Shown in pieces: positions 1 to 8,887 of a stretch of 64,000 nt of DNA; positions within the stretch are counted from its first letter, which is position 1; each line of letters opens with the position of its first letter. The position numbers and the translations under genes were made by a program. The DNA is from Psychrobacillus sp042944905 (lineage in GTDB: Bacteria; Bacillota; Bacilli; Bacillales_A; Planococcaceae), in the NCBI RefSeq assembly GCF_042944905.1, contig NZ_CP168496.1, positions 3,100,001 through 3,164,000 on the forward strand, read 5' to 3'. The notes under the pieces were generated by a model. It had not been told where the DNA came from and did no database searches. It worked only from the letters and a program-made list of their open reading frames with translations.

Positions 1-1
1 A

Positions 2-32
2 AAGAGATTCCCTATTCGCTAAAGAATCTCTT
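2..32 (-). terminator. Probable terminator stem of lysine riboswitch
   Basis: Nine base pairs (2-10 with 24-32) form a hairpin downstream of the lysine aptamer on the minus strand. The T-run expected after it would lie past the window edge, so terminator function is inferred from position. Confidence 0.5.
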
Positions 33-120
33 AAAGGCAATAAAAAAAAGACTATATACCTTTCCGAGATAGAACCCGGAAAACGATGTAATCATTCCAA
101 ATTCCTCACCCTTTTATCTC

Positions 121-305
121 TTTCTGAGATAGCTCAACTTAATGAATCGGAAAATTCATTAAGACAGTCCTGTAATTATTCATTACAGACCCAGTACATA
201 ATGGCGAGAACCTATTATATACTTCGGCGACATTTCCTTCTTCATAGCTTCTTCGTCTTCTCGGACTTCACTATGCACTAATAAATATCGCACCTCTACC
301 TCACA
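121..305 (-). promoter_or_regulatory. Lysine riboswitch (L box) aptamer
   Basis: Read on the minus strand, this leader carries the conserved blocks of the lysine aptamer in order: AGAGGTGCGA near 292, CGCCGAAG near 222-229, CTGGGTCTG near 185-195, GGACTGTC near 165-172 and GAGCTATCTC at 125-134, the last pairing with GGTAG at the 5' end to close P1. Such RNAs bind lysine and shut down lysine synthesis or transport genes. The controlled gene lies to the left, outside the window. sstT is transcribed toward this element but has its own terminator, so it is not the target. Confidence 0.9.
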
Positions 306-341
306 AACATAAGTAGTGAGGTCTATTAAATTATTGACATT

Positions 342-371
342 ATTATATAACCATAACTATAAACATGTCAA
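342..371 (-). promoter_or_regulatory. SigA-type promoter of lysine riboswitch
   Basis: On the minus strand TTGACA (366-371) and TATAAT (342-347) are both perfect, with an 18-base spacer. The predicted start, near 335, falls just upstream of the aptamer. Confidence 0.8.
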
Positions 372-521
372 ATTTATTTTTATTAATCACCAAAGCTATT
401 TTATTAGCACATTTAGGAAAATAACCCACTTAAGATATACTATTTCTATATATTGATATTAATAGAAATGTACACTGCAGCGCATGTCATCAAGATGGAA
501 AAGAGAATAAGGATATAGAAT

Positions 522-573
522 AAAAAAAACTGCACCACCATGTTTAGTCGACACTAACATCTGGGGTGCAGTT
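522..573 (-). terminator. sstT terminator
   Basis: The minus strand shows AACTGCACC ... GGTGCAGTT followed by eight T residues directly after the sstT stop codon: an intrinsic terminator. Confidence 0.85.
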
Positions 574-583
574 CAATCGCTCT

Positions 584-1822
584 TTATTTTATTTTGTTGA
601 TATATATTGTTTTTCCTTCTTTTCTCCACTCTTTGTATTCAGCTGCAGCTGTGAAAAGTACATCTGTAGATGAGTTAAGCGCCGTTTCAAAAGAGTCTTG
701 TAAGACACCGATGATAAAGCCTACTCCAACTACTTGCATAGCAATTTCAGCTGGGATTCCAAATAAGCTACATGCTAAAGGAATCAGTAATAAGGATCCA
801 CCTGCAACCCCAGAAGCACCACAAGCACATACAGCTGATAATACGCTAAGTATGATGGCTGTAGGAAGATCTACTTGAATTCCAAGTGTATGAACCGCTG
901 CAAGGGTCAAAACAGAAATAGTAACAGCGGCTCCTGCCATATTGATGGTTGCACCTAATGGAATAGATACTGAATAATTATCCTTATTCAAACCAAGATT
1001 TTCACATAATCTCATATTTACAGGAATATTGGAAGCTGAGCTGCGTGTAAAGAATGCTGTAATACCACTTTCCTTTATGCACTTAATAACAAGTGGGAAG
1101 GGGTTTTGCTTAATATATACATACACAATGATCGGATTAACAACCAACGCGACAAAAAGCATACAACCAATTAAAACAGCTAGTAATTTTCCATAGCTTA
1201 GTAAAGATTCTAATCCATTTGTAGTAATAGTTTCAAATACGAGACCCATGATTCCTAATGGTGCTAACTTAATAACCCATGTAACCATTTTGGAAATAGC
1301 ATCAGAAACATTAGAAATCATCGTTTTTGTAGAATCAGCAGCATTTCTTAAAGCCAAACCAATAACTACCGCCCAAGTTAAAATGCCAATATAGTTAGCA
1401 TTAAAAAGTGCCTTAACCGGATTATCTACCATGTTCAACAACAACGTTTTAAGAACCTCCACGACACCGCTAGGAGGCGTTACACCCTCTGCTCCATTTA
1501 CAAGTGTTAAATTTACAGGAAAAATAAAGCTAGCAATTACAGCTACTAATCCTGCTAAAAAAGTTCCTAAAAGATATAGCATGATAACTGATTTCATATT
1601 TGTTTTGTGACCACTTTTATGTTGAGCTATAGCTGAAATAACCAAAAATAGTACGAGCACAGGTGCAATAGCTTTCAAAGCTCCTACGAATAAAGAGCCA
1701 AAAATGACAATAGGTTTTGCTACGTCTGGAATTGTTAAAGCTAGGATAATACCAATTATCAAACCTATTATTATCTGTTTTACAATACTCAACTGATTCC
1801 ACTTTTTCAATAAACTTTTCAT
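584..1822 (-). CDS. sstT: Serine/threonine:Na+ symporter SstT
   Basis: A 412-residue polytopic membrane protein of the dicarboxylate/amino acid:cation symporter family. It imports serine and threonine with sodium. The family-defining segments are visible: SSASNIPVNM (residues 261-270) in the first re-entrant hairpin and GATINMAGAAV (290-300) in the sodium- and substrate-binding helix. Length equals that of known SstT proteins. The ATG start follows GGGGGAAAATC. It is transcribed alone: a promoter at 1973-2001 gives a leader of about 145 bases, and a terminator follows. The SstT subtype rather than glutamate transporter is assigned from overall resemblance. Confidence 0.9.
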   Translation of the reverse strand: MKSLLKKWNQLSIVKQIIIGLIIGIILALTIPDVAKPIVIFGSLFVGALKAIAPVLVLFLVISAIAQHKSGHKTNMKSVIMLYLLGTFLAGLVAVIASFIFPVNLTLVNGAEGVTPPSGVVEVLKTLLLNMVDNPVKALFNANYIGILTWAVVIGLALRNAADSTKTMISNVSDAISKMVTWVIKLAPLGIMGLVFETITTNGLESLLSYGKLLAVLIGCMLFVALVVNPIIVYVYIKQNPFPLVIKCIKESGITAFFTRSSASNIPVNMRLCENLGLNKDNYSVSIPLGATINMAGAAVTISVLTLAAVHTLGIQVDLPTAIILSVLSAVCACGASGVAGGSLLLIPLACSLFGIPAEIAMQVVGVGFIIGVLQDSFETALNSSTDVLFTAAAEYKEWRKEGKTIYINKIK

Positions 1823-1972
1823 GATTTTCCCCCATAAGTTAAATTGTGATTTTGCTAGAGTTGTGCATTTCTAATAGATGTAAGTATCTTTTCAGCAAGA
1901 ATAATTTATCTGTTTAAAGGAACTTCACTGATATTCCACCGCAAAAAGACACTTGTCCTTTGCATAAGTGAA

Positions 1973-2001
1973 ATTATACGGACTTTATTAATAGATTACA
2001 A
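1973..2001 (-). promoter_or_regulatory. Promoter of sstT
   Basis: On the minus strand TTGTAA (1996-2001), a 17-base spacer and a perfect TATAAT (1973-1978). No other gene starts between here and sstT. The rest of the 412-base gap 1823-2234 holds this leader and the terminator at 2036-2079; nothing else was recognised. Confidence 0.65.
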
Positions 2002-2035
2002 TATCGAATAATGATTTGGTGTTTATTACCGATTC

Positions 2036-2079
2036 ATAAAAACCACCAATTGAAATGCAAGTGCATTTCAATTGGTGGT
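2036..2079 (-). terminator. Terminator after YgjP-type gene
   Basis: An 18-bp perfect inverted repeat (2042-2079) with only two central bases. On the minus strand it is followed by a run of five T residues. It lies about 155 bases after the metallopeptidase stop codon. Confidence 0.7.
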
Positions 2080-2234
2080 CAGATAAACGTTTTTTCAAGT
2101 TTTTAAATTGGTTAGATTGTTTCACTCACATTAGAATATCAAGTAGCCCTTTTCAGCCTCTCTGGGCTATATTAAAGGATAATTATTTTAGTAGTAACTA
2201 TTACAAATTCGGCTATACTTTTCTATAACAAATG

Positions 2235-2963
2235 CTAGATTGTCATTTTCCAGCTTGATAATTCTAACCACTTTTCCTGCTCCTTATAACCGGGCATTAT
2301 TTTTCCAACAAGGCGCCAATAGGAGCGGTCGTGATTCAGATGGACCATATGACACATTTCGTGAACGACTACGTACTCGATTACCTTAAGAGGTGCCATT
2401 GCCAGTCTCCAATTAAATGTTAACTCCAGTTTTGAATCACAAGTTCCCCATGTACTTTTGCTATCAGAAATACGGATAGAACGTGGTTTTACTTTATAGT
2501 TGCTTTGATAAGAGGAGATACTTTTCTCAACTAATGCTTTACACTGCTTGTAATAAAAGCGTTTTAAAGCTTGTTTTATTTTTTCATCATCTAACTGCTT
2601 CACATATATATGTAATTTATCTTCTTCAAAAACCACATGGTCTTTCGTGATATTATTATCGTGATAAATCCTTATGGGATAGGTGTTTCCTAAATAAAGA
2701 AAGCTCTCCCCATGTTCGTAGACCTTCTTCTGTGGTCCAAGCAGTCTATCCTTCTGTTCTTTTGATTTTTGTTGGATAAGTTCCCATTTGTCCTCTAATA
2801 ATTGAATCACACTTTCGTTGGTTATCCCTTTCGGAGCTAGGACTTCAATATTTCCATACTGATCCATAGTAATACCTACAGTTGTCCGCTTTTTGTATGT
2901 TATATCAAATTGTATTGTCTCACCTAAGTAGTTATGTATCATTACATCACCTGTATTTCCCAC
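2235..2963 (-). CDS. YgjP-like (DUF45) zinc metallopeptidase
   Basis: A 242-residue soluble protein. The C-terminal half has the zinc-peptidase signature VVHEMCHMVHLNHDRSYW (HExxH plus a downstream His), followed by the W..V...MPGY segment typical of the YgjP/SprT-like group. The upstream WGTCD motif is also characteristic. Members are predicted zinc-dependent proteases; physiological substrates are unknown. The start is uncertain: a GTG at 2963 has GAGGG upstream, while an in-frame ATG at 2942 is preceded by AGGTGATG. It appears monocistronic, ending at the hairpin 2036-2079. Confidence 0.85.
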   Translation of the reverse strand: MGNTGDVMIHNYLGETIQFDITYKKRTTVGITMDQYGNIEVLAPKGITNESVIQLLEDKWELIQQKSKEQKDRLLGPQKKVYEHGESFLYLGNTYPIRIYHDNNITKDHVVFEEDKLHIYVKQLDDEKIKQALKRFYYKQCKALVEKSISSYQSNYKVKPRSIRISDSKSTWGTCDSKLELTFNWRLAMAPLKVIEYVVVHEMCHMVHLNHDRSYWRLVGKIMPGYKEQEKWLELSSWKMTI

Positions 2964-3104
2964 GGATTTCCCTCTAATTTTACCATGTTGAAATGAAAAA
3001 GCGATAGTTCGAGAATCTTTGATGAATTCTCAAACTTTCGCTCTTTGAGAATTGTATTTCCTTAAAAGTTCTTTAAGGATACACGCGTTTTCGTTCGTTT
3101 CAAA

Positions 3105-3150
3105 CAAAAAAAGACGTAGCCACACCTTTCTCGGTGGAGCAACGTCTTTT
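3105..3150 (-). terminator. Terminator after small hypothetical gene
   Basis: On the minus strand an AAGACGT/ACGTCTT stem with an inner CCACC/GGTGTGG stem ends in a long T-run, a few bases past the stop codon of the 60-residue gene. This supports that gene being expressed. Confidence 0.8.
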
Positions 3151-3156
3151 TTCTAA

Positions 3157-3339
3157 TCAATCATCTCCATTCAATAAGCGATTTCGACGATTCTCTACAT
3201 TCCTTGCTTCCGTCTCCCTGGCTATCTGATCCTTCCGTAATTGCCCATTTATGCGTGGGTCTTGTAATCGCATTGTACCCCATCCAGACGGCCCCACTTT
3301 TTTACTTACTTTCTTTATTTCATTTTCAAAAAACAACAT
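3157..3339 (-). CDS. Small hypothetical protein, 60 residues
   Basis: Not recognised. I favour the ATG at 3339, since GGGAGG lies seven bases upstream; the in-frame ATG at 3345 would touch the binding site. The product is short, charged and probably cytosolic, with a basic/acidic C-terminal half rich in Arg, Asn and Glu (NVENRRNRLLNGDD) that could be helical. No signal peptide or membrane helix is seen. A good ribosome binding site together with a strong terminator right behind it argues for a real gene. Confidence 0.65.
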   Translation of the reverse strand: MLFFENEIKKVSKKVGPSGWGTMRLQDPRINGQLRKDQIARETEARNVENRRNRLLNGDD

Positions 3340-3345
3340 GTCCAT

Positions 3346-4037
3346 TCCTCCCTTCTATAAATTAATCAAAGAGGACAATATAAAAAATCTTTCCCCTCTC
3401 TTTACAATACGCAAACAACTAAGAAATACGAAGGGTATGCGCACAGTGAAAAGAGATTTAGTTAGACATGCATTGCATATCAAAATTGAATATGTGAATA
3501 AAACGTATCATTTGTAGTTAGTAATAGATTGTTTCATGAAATTAATAACCCCCATACAAATAGAGATTAATTAGTTAAAGAATTTTTCTTTATATTGTTA
3601 TTTCATGACAATCATTAATTTATCTCTAGCATGCTCAAACCAATGGAAAGCTAATTCAATGAAAGAATGTTTTTTGATTGAGCGCATTATACAATTTAGG
3701 GTTTAACCGCTAAAATTATAAAGTACTTTTTAGAAGGACTGAAATGAAGTAAAACATACATAGAACCGTATCATATGAAGGTCGCTTACCACTCTTTGTA
3801 TCTTTTTTGAATTGTTATTTCCAAAAGAGAAGCTGGAGTATCTTATCTGAACATCAACCTGTATCTATATTAAATAAAGAATTTTTATCCCTTCTTTTTG
3901 TGTTTTATTAGAGGATTCACCCAAGTATTAGCAATGTAATTTAAGGTGTGTAGAAATATTATTTATAGATTACAAATGTATTTTTAGAGGAATTTAAGTA
4001 AACATATCGAAATTATATTTATATACAGGGAGGAGAA
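3346..4037. other. Gene-free AT-rich interval
   Basis: About 690 bases between two divergent genes. No convincing open frame, RNA gene or repeat was found. It must contain the promoters of the small minus-strand gene and of oligopeptidase B, but I cannot pick either with confidence. Confidence 0.5.
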
Positions 4038-6086
4038 TTGAATTTGAATAAACTAATTGCAAAGCATAATCTTCATACATTCGAACTGCACGGGGACGTT
4101 CGACATGATGAATATTATTGGATGAAAGATAAATCAAATCCAGAAGTCATCGCTTATTTAGAGCACGAAAACAGCTATTATGATGAGGTCATGAAGCCCT
4201 TGGAAAGTTTAACAACTGAACTATATGAAGCAATGGTGGCACGTGTACCCGCCTCAGAAAGTCAAGTCCCCATTCAAAAAGGGCCTTATTATTATTACTA
4301 TCGTCTAGAAAAAGAAAAACAATATCCCATTTTCGCACGTAAACGCGCAGAAAATCGTGCAGCATTAGCATCTTCTGAGGAAGAAATTACAATAAATGAA
4401 AATGAACTTGCTAAAGGTCATGACTATTTAAGCGTTACTGAGCAGCGTTATTCTAAAGATCACCGCTATGTTGCCTATTTAGAAAACCGCAACGGAACAG
4501 ATAACTATACGTTATTTGCGAAAGATTTGCATACGGGTGAGCTGTTAGAAGATACAATTCCAAACGTTTATATATACAGTAGCGTTGAATGGAGTAACTG
4601 CGGACGATATATTTTTTATGTGAAGCTTAATGAATTACAGCGTCCATATCAAGTTTGGCGTCATGAAATTGGTACTAAATATACGTCCGATGAGCTTTTA
4701 TTTGAAGAAACGAACGTAACGTTTAATTTATTTATTAAAAAATCAAAAAGTAATCGTTTTATTTTCGTAGTTTCGAAATCAACGATGACAACAGAAGTGC
4801 AAATTATTGATGCGGATGAGCCGTTATTAGCACCTCAGTTATTTGAAGCACGCCGCAAAGGCATCGAATACGATGTAGAGCATTGGGAAGCCGAACTTTT
4901 ACTATTAACGAATGAAAATGCATTGAACTTCACGTTACATCGTTGCCCATTGGATAACTTCAATGAACGGACGGCTGTTGTTCCGTACGACGAGAATCGT
5001 TTTATCGAAAATATTTATCCATTTAAACACCATGTTTATGTTACGGGTCGCGAAAATGGGTTAGAGCAAGTTTGGCGTATCAAGGGTGATTCTCTTATTC
5101 AGTTAGATTGGGATGAAGTAATTTATTCGGTATCACTTGTTCCATATCAAGACTATGAAGCTTCAGAAGTTTTAGTTCAATACCAATCATTTTTAACACC
5201 GAAAACGACAATACGAATCGATATTGAATCAGGGGAAAAGGAAGTATTGCAAGAGGCATCTGTTACAGGTGACTACGACCGTGAGCAATACGTGCAGCAG
5301 CAAGTTTGGGCAAAAGCAGCTGACGGTGTAAATGTTCCAATACTTCTTCACTATAAAAAAAATGCGCTCGACAATGGTCCAGCGCCACTTATTTTAAATG
5401 CTTACGGCTCATATGGGTATAGTAGCGATCCATTTTTTAGCGCTTATCGTCTACCGCTGCTTGATAAAGGTGTGATAATAGCGATTGCGCAAGTGCGTGG
5501 TGGTTCAGAGCTAGGGCGTACGTGGTATTTTAACGGCAAAATGCAGAAAAAACGCAATAGTTTTACGGACTTTATCGATGCAGCGAATTATTTAATCGAG
5601 CAAGGCTTTACAACAACCGAAATCATCGCAGCTCGAGGTGGAAGTGCTGGTGGATTGTTAGTAGGTGCCGTATCTAATATGGCGGGCAATCGTTTTAAAG
5701 TAATTGTTCCAGAAGTACCGTTTGTCGATATTTTGACAACGATGCTAGATGATTCGATTCCATTAACAACTTTAGAATGGGATGAATGGGGTAACCCGCA
5801 AAACGAGGCCGATTATTTCTACATGAAATCTTATAGTCCGTATGACAATGTAGAAGCTAAGCCGTACCCTAATATGTATATAACGACAGGCTTAAATGAC
5901 CCGCGTGTCGGTTATTGGGAGCCAGCGAAATGGGTGGCTCGCCTGCGCGAATTAAAATCAGATGACAACACACTTGTTTTAAAAACAAACATGGGTGCAG
6001 GCCACTTCGGCGCATCCGGTCGTTTCAACCAGTTGCGTGAACTCGCCGAGTGTTACTCGTTTATTTTGAGTAAGTTTGGTTTTTAG
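4038..6086 (+). CDS. ptrB: Oligopeptidase B (S9A prolyl oligopeptidase family)
   Basis: A 682-residue cytosolic serine peptidase that cleaves short peptides, typically after Lys or Arg. The N-terminal DEYYWMKD and YLEHENSYYD segments match the start of the family's beta-propeller. The C-terminal alpha/beta hydrolase domain has the nucleophile motif GGSAGG (Ser about 535), an Asp in TGLNDPRVGYWEP and a His in GAGHFGASGR, giving the full Ser-Asp-His triad. No signal peptide is seen. The start is TTG (4038, or the in-frame TTG at 4044) behind GGGAGGAG; there is no upstream ATG in frame. This is the only plus-strand gene in the left 26 kb. A hairpin terminator follows at 6097-6144. Confidence 0.88.
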   Translation: MNLNKLIAKHNLHTFELHGDVRHDEYYWMKDKSNPEVIAYLEHENSYYDEVMKPLESLTTELYEAMVARVPASESQVPIQKGPYYYYYRLEKEKQYPIFARKRAENRAALASSEEEITINENELAKGHDYLSVTEQRYSKDHRYVAYLENRNGTDNYTLFAKDLHTGELLEDTIPNVYIYSSVEWSNCGRYIFYVKLNELQRPYQVWRHEIGTKYTSDELLFEETNVTFNLFIKKSKSNRFIFVVSKSTMTTEVQIIDADEPLLAPQLFEARRKGIEYDVEHWEAELLLLTNENALNFTLHRCPLDNFNERTAVVPYDENRFIENIYPFKHHVYVTGRENGLEQVWRIKGDSLIQLDWDEVIYSVSLVPYQDYEASEVLVQYQSFLTPKTTIRIDIESGEKEVLQEASVTGDYDREQYVQQQVWAKAADGVNVPILLHYKKNALDNGPAPLILNAYGSYGYSSDPFFSAYRLPLLDKGVIIAIAQVRGGSELGRTWYFNGKMQKKRNSFTDFIDAANYLIEQGFTTTEIIAARGGSAGGLLVGAVSNMAGNRFKVIVPEVPFVDILTTMLDDSIPLTTLEWDEWGNPQNEADYFYMKSYSPYDNVEAKPYPNMYITTGLNDPRVGYWEPAKWVARLRELKSDDNTLVLKTNMGAGHFGASGRFNQLRELAECYSFILSKFGF

Positions 6087-6096
6087 CCTTTTGGTC

Positions 6097-6144
6097 AGCA
6101 TAACAAAACGCATCTTTATTCGTGAGGATGCGTTTTGTTATGCT
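6097..6144 (+). terminator. Terminator after oligopeptidase B gene
   Basis: An 18-bp perfect inverted repeat (AGCATAACAAAACGCATC and complement) with a 12-base loop, followed by a T-rich stretch on the plus strand. The neighbouring minus gene ends only four bases beyond. Confidence 0.75.
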
Positions 6145-6148
6145 TTAT

Positions 6149-6463
6149 TTAATCGGGATGAAGTGCATATTCGATGGCATCAAAAATGTACACAGAATTT
6201 ACAGTGATTTTTAGAATTTCTTTACTTAAACCAAACTCATTAGATTTCTTACGTTCAAAATAAGGATACACCTTAATGAAGTTCTCTTTTTGAATTTTAC
6301 GTTGCATTTTTAGTTTTGTAGATGGTGCAAGTTCTGAGTTTTTCACAATTAAAAATTCATCATCTGAAATTAAATTGAAATTTAATCCTGTCTTTGTTTT
6401 TAACTGAAGTGGCTGTTCATTCGCTTCCTCCATTAACCTTCCCCAAACTCTCTCTGCACTCAT
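6149..6463 (-). CDS. Hypothetical protein, 104 residues
   Basis: Not recognised. The preferred start is the ATG at 6463, because AAGGAGGGG lies at proper distance; an upstream in-frame ATG at 6487 would lie before that site. The product is a mixed alpha/beta soluble protein with no signal peptide. Its middle is basic (KLKMQRKIQKENFIK). It is transcribed from the same strand as rlmCD but separated from it by that gene's terminator, so it has its own promoter, which I could not place. Confidence 0.6.
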   Translation of the reverse strand: MSAERVWGRLMEEANEQPLQLKTKTGLNFNLISDDEFLIVKNSELAPSTKLKMQRKIQKENFIKVYPYFERKKSNEFGLSKEILKITVNSVYIFDAIEYALHPD

Positions 6464-6492
6464 TAGCATCCCCTCCTTAACTATCATTTCTA

Positions 6493-6530
6493 TAAAAAAG
6501 AACGAATTCCTTTATTAAGAATCCGTTCTT
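6493..6530 (-). terminator. rlmCD terminator
   Basis: The minus strand reads AAGAACG ... CGTTCTT followed by six T residues, just after the rlmCD stop codon. Confidence 0.85.
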
Positions 6531-6535
6531 AGTAT

Positions 6536-7897
6536 TTATACTAACTCTAACCAAGCGACCGCTTCACAGTGCGTCGTCTGCGGAAACATATCCACTGGCT
6601 GTACTTCCACCGTTTTATACCCGCCATCTTCTAAAATTCTTAAATCACGGGCAAGCGTTGCTGGGTTACAAGATACATAAACCACTCGCTTTGGACGTTG
6701 CTCGATTATTGTATTTAGCAATGCTTCGTCACAACCTTTTCTAGGTGGATCGACTACTAATACATCCGCCAACTTGCCTTCTTTATACCATTTTGGAATA
6801 ACTTCTTCTGCAGGTCCTGCCTCAAAATACGTATTTGTGAAACCATTCAATTCTGCATTTCGTTTTGCATCTTCTATTGCCTGCGGGACGATTTCCACGC
6901 CTAACACTTGTTTTGCTTTTTGTGCTAAGAATAAAGAGATCGTGCCAATTCCACAATATGCATCGATTACGTTTTCATCTCCTGAGAGCTGTGCGTAATC
7001 GAGTGCTTGCTTATATAGTACTTCCGTTTGTTCTGGATTTACTTGATAGAATGAACGAGCAGATATTTCAAAACGTACATCCCCTATTTGATCTTCAATA
7101 ACCGCTTTGCCCCAAAGTACATTTGTTTCGTCTCCAAAAATAACATTCGTATTGCGATTGTTCACGTTTTGAATAATAGACGTTACATTTGGTTCAATTG
7201 TTTGAATGAAATCAATTATAGCATCTTTTTTCGATAACTTCGGATGTTTGGTTACTAAAACAACCATTACTTCCCCTGTTTTACGAGCTTTACGAACGAC
7301 AAGATGACGTAATTGGCCTTTTCTCGTTTCTTCATTATATGGGACTAAATCTAGCTCTAGTGCTTTTTCTTTCACAGCACGTAGCAATCGATCGGCCGAA
7401 TCGGATTGAATTAAACAAGTATTTGTATCTGCAATTCGATGCGATTTTGATTGATAAAAACCAGCTATTACTTGTCCATTTTCTAAATCGAATGGGATTT
7501 GTGATTTATTGCGATATTCCCATGGTTTCTCCATTCCCTTAATCGGTAAAACAGGTGCATCGATTTTTCCGATTCTTTTCAAGACATTCTGCACCATATT
7601 TTCTTTCCAAACAAGCTGCCCCTCATGTGTCATATGTTGCAGTTGGCAGCCTCCACATTCTGAGAATACGGGACATGGTGCTTTTACTCGAAATGGCGAT
7701 GCCTCTACAATATTTATTAATTTTGCAAAGCCATAGTTTTTTAATGTTTTTAACACATGGATTTCTGCTGTTTCATTTGGCAGACCACCTGATATGAATA
7801 GTGGATATCCATCGACTTTTGCAACCCCTGCTCCGTCATGCGTTAAGTCTTCTATATGAACTGTGATTCGATCATTTTTGGTTACTGGTGTATTCAC
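6536..7897 (-). CDS. rlmCD: 23S rRNA (uracil-C5)-methyltransferase RlmCD
   Basis: SAM-dependent enzyme of the TrmA/RlmD family that makes m5U in 23S rRNA; in Gram-positives one enzyme usually modifies U747 and U1939. Visible are an N-terminal TRAM domain (first ~60 residues), the iron-sulphur cysteine cluster CPVFSECGGCQLQH, the SAM motif DAYCGIGTISLFLA, and the catalytic loop VVDPPRKGCDE plus VYVSCNP with the nucleophilic Cys. I place the start at GTG 7897 (GGAGA six bases upstream), giving 453 residues, near the usual length. Reading on to 7966 would include a TATAAT at 7929-7934 that looks like the gene's own -10 box. In B. subtilis it follows dgkB directly; here cyd, HAD and relP genes intervene. 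Confidence 0.92.
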   Translation of the reverse strand: MNTPVTKNDRITVHIEDLTHDGAGVAKVDGYPLFISGGLPNETAEIHVLKTLKNYGFAKLINIVEASPFRVKAPCPVFSECGGCQLQHMTHEGQLVWKENMVQNVLKRIGKIDAPVLPIKGMEKPWEYRNKSQIPFDLENGQVIAGFYQSKSHRIADTNTCLIQSDSADRLLRAVKEKALELDLVPYNEETRKGQLRHLVVRKARKTGEVMVVLVTKHPKLSKKDAIIDFIQTIEPNVTSIIQNVNNRNTNVIFGDETNVLWGKAVIEDQIGDVRFEISARSFYQVNPEQTEVLYKQALDYAQLSGDENVIDAYCGIGTISLFLAQKAKQVLGVEIVPQAIEDAKRNAELNGFTNTYFEAGPAEEVIPKWYKEGKLADVLVVDPPRKGCDEALLNTIIEQRPKRVVYVSCNPATLARDLRILEDGGYKTVEVQPVDMFPQTTHCEAVAWLELV

Positions 7898-7975
7898 TTT
7901 ATTTCTCCGTTCTAGTTTTGATTGCTCCATTATACCAAAGATGAATGCCATATTGGAATAAAGCATCCTTTAAAA

Positions 7976-8014
7976 AGTGTAAAACAGACGCCGTTGTGAC
8001 GTCTGTTTTACACT
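7976..8014 (-). terminator. relP terminator overlapping the stop codon
   Basis: A 15-bp stem AGTGTAAAACAGACG with its complement, followed on the minus strand by T-rich sequence. The last codons and the stop codon (8008-8010) of relP lie inside the stem. Confidence 0.8.
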
Positions 8015-8745
8015 TTATCTAGCATTTCCAAGAAAGCTGTTGGAATAGTTCCATGTTGGTTTTTAATCATTAACTTCGTAAGTTCATCGACCGTTTCATA
8101 TTTATTTTCATTTTTAATTATTTTCACTTCATTGTGAAGTCTCTCCATCTTTTGGTCCAACGCAAATGCGGAATCTGCCGCTTCTTTTAGCTCTATTAAC
8201 AATCTTTCAGGTACGAACTGATCATATTTATAAAAGATTTTATGTTCAAGGCTTGCCCAAAAGTCCATTGCAATTGTACGAATTTGAACCTCCACGGTCA
8301 CAAGTTCCTTACAATCAGTCATAAAAACAGGAATTTCTATTAGAAGGTGCAAACTTTTATAACCATTGTTCTTCGGATGCTGAATATAATCCTTTACTTC
8401 TAATATTTTCAGATCACTTTGGCTTTCTAGCATTTCAAAAATTTGATAAATATCAGAGATAAACGAACAAATAACGCGCATTCCCGCAATATCTCTCACA
8501 TTTTCACGTATGCTTTCTACTGAAATACCCTTTCCTTTTCGATTAAGTTTACTCAATATACTTTCTGGCGCCTTCAATCTCGAGTTTATATGTTCAATTG
8601 GATTATAATCGTGAATCATTAAAAATTCTTCTTGAAGAATCTCAATCTTTGTTTCTAATTCAGCTAATGCAAATTTATACATGAGCATTAGACGTGTCAT
8701 ATTCTTTTTCATATGTTGAAACTGTTCAATTTGTTCTGAAATCAT
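8008..8745 (-). CDS. relP: Small alarmone synthetase RelP (YwaC type)
   Basis: A (p)ppGpp synthetase made only of the RelA/SpoT synthetase domain, without hydrolase or TGS/ACT regions (245 residues). Diagnostic stretches: YNPIEHINSRLKAPESI, DIAGMRVICSF, KDYIQHPKNNGYKSLHL and VEVQIRTIAMDFWASLEHK. These resemble B. subtilis YwaC (SAS2/RelP) more than YjbM (RelQ). It transfers pyrophosphate from ATP to GDP or GTP under stress. The start is ATG 8745 with AAGGAG nine bases upstream. An earlier in-frame ATG at 8772 coincides with the predicted transcription start of the promoter 8779-8807 and is unlikely. Monocistronic. Confidence 0.88.
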   Translation of the reverse strand: MISEQIEQFQHMKKNMTRLMLMYKFALAELETKIEILQEEFLMIHDYNPIEHINSRLKAPESILSKLNRKGKGISVESIRENVRDIAGMRVICSFISDIYQIFEMLESQSDLKILEVKDYIQHPKNNGYKSLHLLIEIPVFMTDCKELVTVEVQIRTIAMDFWASLEHKIFYKYDQFVPERLLIELKEAADSAFALDQKMERLHNEVKIIKNENKYETVDELTKLMIKNQHGTIPTAFLEMLDKV

Positions 8746-8778
8746 ATATAAGCGCTCCTTCAATTTGTACATGAAGAA

Positions 8779-8807
8779 ATCATACCAAATTTACTTTCAC
8801 TAAACAA
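8779..8807 (-). promoter_or_regulatory. Promoter of relP
   Basis: On the minus strand TTGTTT (8802-8807), a 17-base spacer and TATGAT (8779-8784). SigA-like; YwaC genes are often controlled by envelope-stress sigma factors, but no such motif was evident here. Confidence 0.55.
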
Positions 8808-8887
8808 AAATAACGAAGCTTGTAAATAGGATAATACAAGTATTTTAAGGAAAGGAACCGCTATTTACCTTCACAATCACTTTGTTA

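Noticed and set aside
3251..3517. 88-codon plus-strand frame
   Set aside because: Overlaps the small minus-strand gene, which has a good binding site and terminator; this frame has neither.
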